Below, one piece after another: positions 6,455 to 6,761 of a DNA stretch of 6,761 bases. The position numbers and the translations under genes were made by a program. Each line of letters starts with the position of its first letter. Positions within the stretch are counted from its first letter, which is position 1. The notes under the pieces were generated by a model. That model saw only the letters and a list, made by a program, of their open reading frames with translations. It had not been told where the DNA came from and did no database searches. Origin of the DNA: Desulfobacteraceae bacterium (GTDB lineage Bacteria; Desulfobacterota; Desulfobacteria; Desulfobacterales; UBA11574); assembly GCA_029857875.1 (NCBI GenBank), contig JAOUGB010000133.1, positions 1 to 6,761 on the forward strand, in the 5' to 3' direction.

Positions 6455-6473
6455 GCCCCAAAGGGGCTGTTTT
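6455..6473 (+). terminator. weak terminator candidate after hypC
   Basis: GCCCC (6455-6459) and GGGGC (6463-6467) form a 5-base stem with an AAA loop, followed by TGTTTT. It starts 20 bases after the hypC stop. The stem is short and the T-run interrupted, so termination would probably be partial. Confidence 0.4.
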
Positions 6474-6499
6474 ACATAAAACTAAACAAGTTAAAAGTG

Positions 6500-6566
6500 T
6501 CTAAAGTGATCTAAAGTGCCTATTACAAGTGCCTAAAGTTTGAAATGATCTAAAGTGCCTAAAGTT
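6500..6566 (+). repeat. cluster of TCTAAAGTGCC-type short repeats
   Basis: TGATCTAAAGTGCCT occurs exactly at 6507-6521 and 6546-6560, and AAGTGCCTAAAGTT at 6527-6540 and 6553-6566. A further TCTAAAGTG is at 6500-6508. The units are not evenly spaced, so this is not a CRISPR array. A diverged inverted set follows at 6616-6647. Confidence 0.8.
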
Positions 6567-6615
6567 GAGGTAGCGGTAACGCGCTGTCATTAAAATATAA
6601 TTGGCAGAATTCCTT

Positions 6616-6647
6616 AACTTTAGCTCACTTTAAATTTTAGCTCACTT
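6616..6647 (-). repeat. inverted partner of the TCTAAAGTG repeat cluster
   Basis: TTTAGCTCACTT occurs at 6619-6630 and again at 6636-6647. AACTTTAGCTCACTT (6616-6630) reads AAGTGAGCTAAAGTT on the other strand, close to the AAGTGCCTAAAGTT units upstream. The two sets enclose about 50 bases (6567-6615) in which I see no gene. Confidence 0.7.
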
Positions 6648-6730
6648 CAAACTCTTCCAATGTTTCTTCAGGCAGAGCCGGAAAACTCTGACCTGGCCCA
6701 AATGACCAAGTTTTTCAAAACTGAGTAAAC

Positions 6731-6761
6731 ATGTCCATCAAACACCTGCACGAATACCGGG
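6731..6761 (+). CDS. hypD: HypD, hydrogenase maturation protein, 5' end only
   Basis: HypD is the iron-sulfur scaffold that, with HypC, holds the iron while its cyanide and carbonyl ligands are attached. Only MSIKHLHEYR and one further base are in the window. The HLHEYR segment near the N-terminus matches the xxLDEYRDP opening of HypD proteins, and hypD is a usual neighbour of hypC. The upstream GAG at 6723-6725 is a weak ribosome binding site. The gene continues beyond the window edge. Confidence 0.7.
   Translation, partial: MSIKHLHEYR

Noticed and set aside
6500..6647. CRISPR array
   Set aside because: Units are only 9-15 bases, unevenly spaced, partly overlapping and partly inverted, with no spacer-like segments of constant length.

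Overview
The window holds one [NiFe]-hydrogenase operon, all on the + strand, in the order small subunit (hybO), four-cluster ferredoxin (hybA), NrfD-type membrane subunit (hybB), large subunit (hybC), maturation protease (hybD), then hypC and the first ten codons of hypD. This is the gene order of the E. coli hyb operon (hydrogenase-2, group 1c membrane-bound type), without recognisable hybE or hybF. The layout, moderate GC content, selenocysteine use and the families of intergenic repeats suggest an anaerobic Desulfobacterota (deltaproteobacterial sulfate-reducer-like) genome. That taxonomic call is inference; no marker gene is present.

The outstanding feature is in hybC. An in-frame TGA at 3673-3675 falls exactly where the second cysteine of the N-terminal CxxC nickel-binding motif should be, giving RICGV-U-TTVHA. 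The frame is open and family-like on both sides, a hairpin with the properties of a bacterial SECIS element follows, and the C-terminal motif is an ordinary DPCxxC. I read it as a selenoprotein of 571 residues with selenocysteine at the N-terminal, bridging Ni ligand. Known [NiFeSe] hydrogenases carry it at the first position of the C-terminal motif instead. Ordinary gene callers would truncate this gene or start it at 3727.

Regions: 1-178 is an AT-rich leader with a possible promoter and a good ribosome binding site. 179-5199 holds the four structural genes, closely packed, each with a Shine-Dalgarno site. 5196-5741 is the protease gene; a strong terminator-like hairpin with a T-tract lies inside the 5' end of its reading frame, directly before the conserved protein core. 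5742-6194 is a gene-free interval with GGGTCAAGGATTC-type repeats around the broken 3' end of a four-helix-bundle (S23-like) gene. 6195-6434 is hypC. 6435-6730 holds a weak terminator candidate and a second repeat family (TCTAAAGTGCC type). hypD begins at 6731 and runs off the window.

Working model: HybO and HybA carry Tat signals and C-terminal membrane anchors, HybC is exported bound to HybO, and HybB connects the periplasmic complex to the quinone pool. HypC and HypD help build the Fe(CN)2CO group, and HybD removes the last 15 residues of HybC after nickel insertion.
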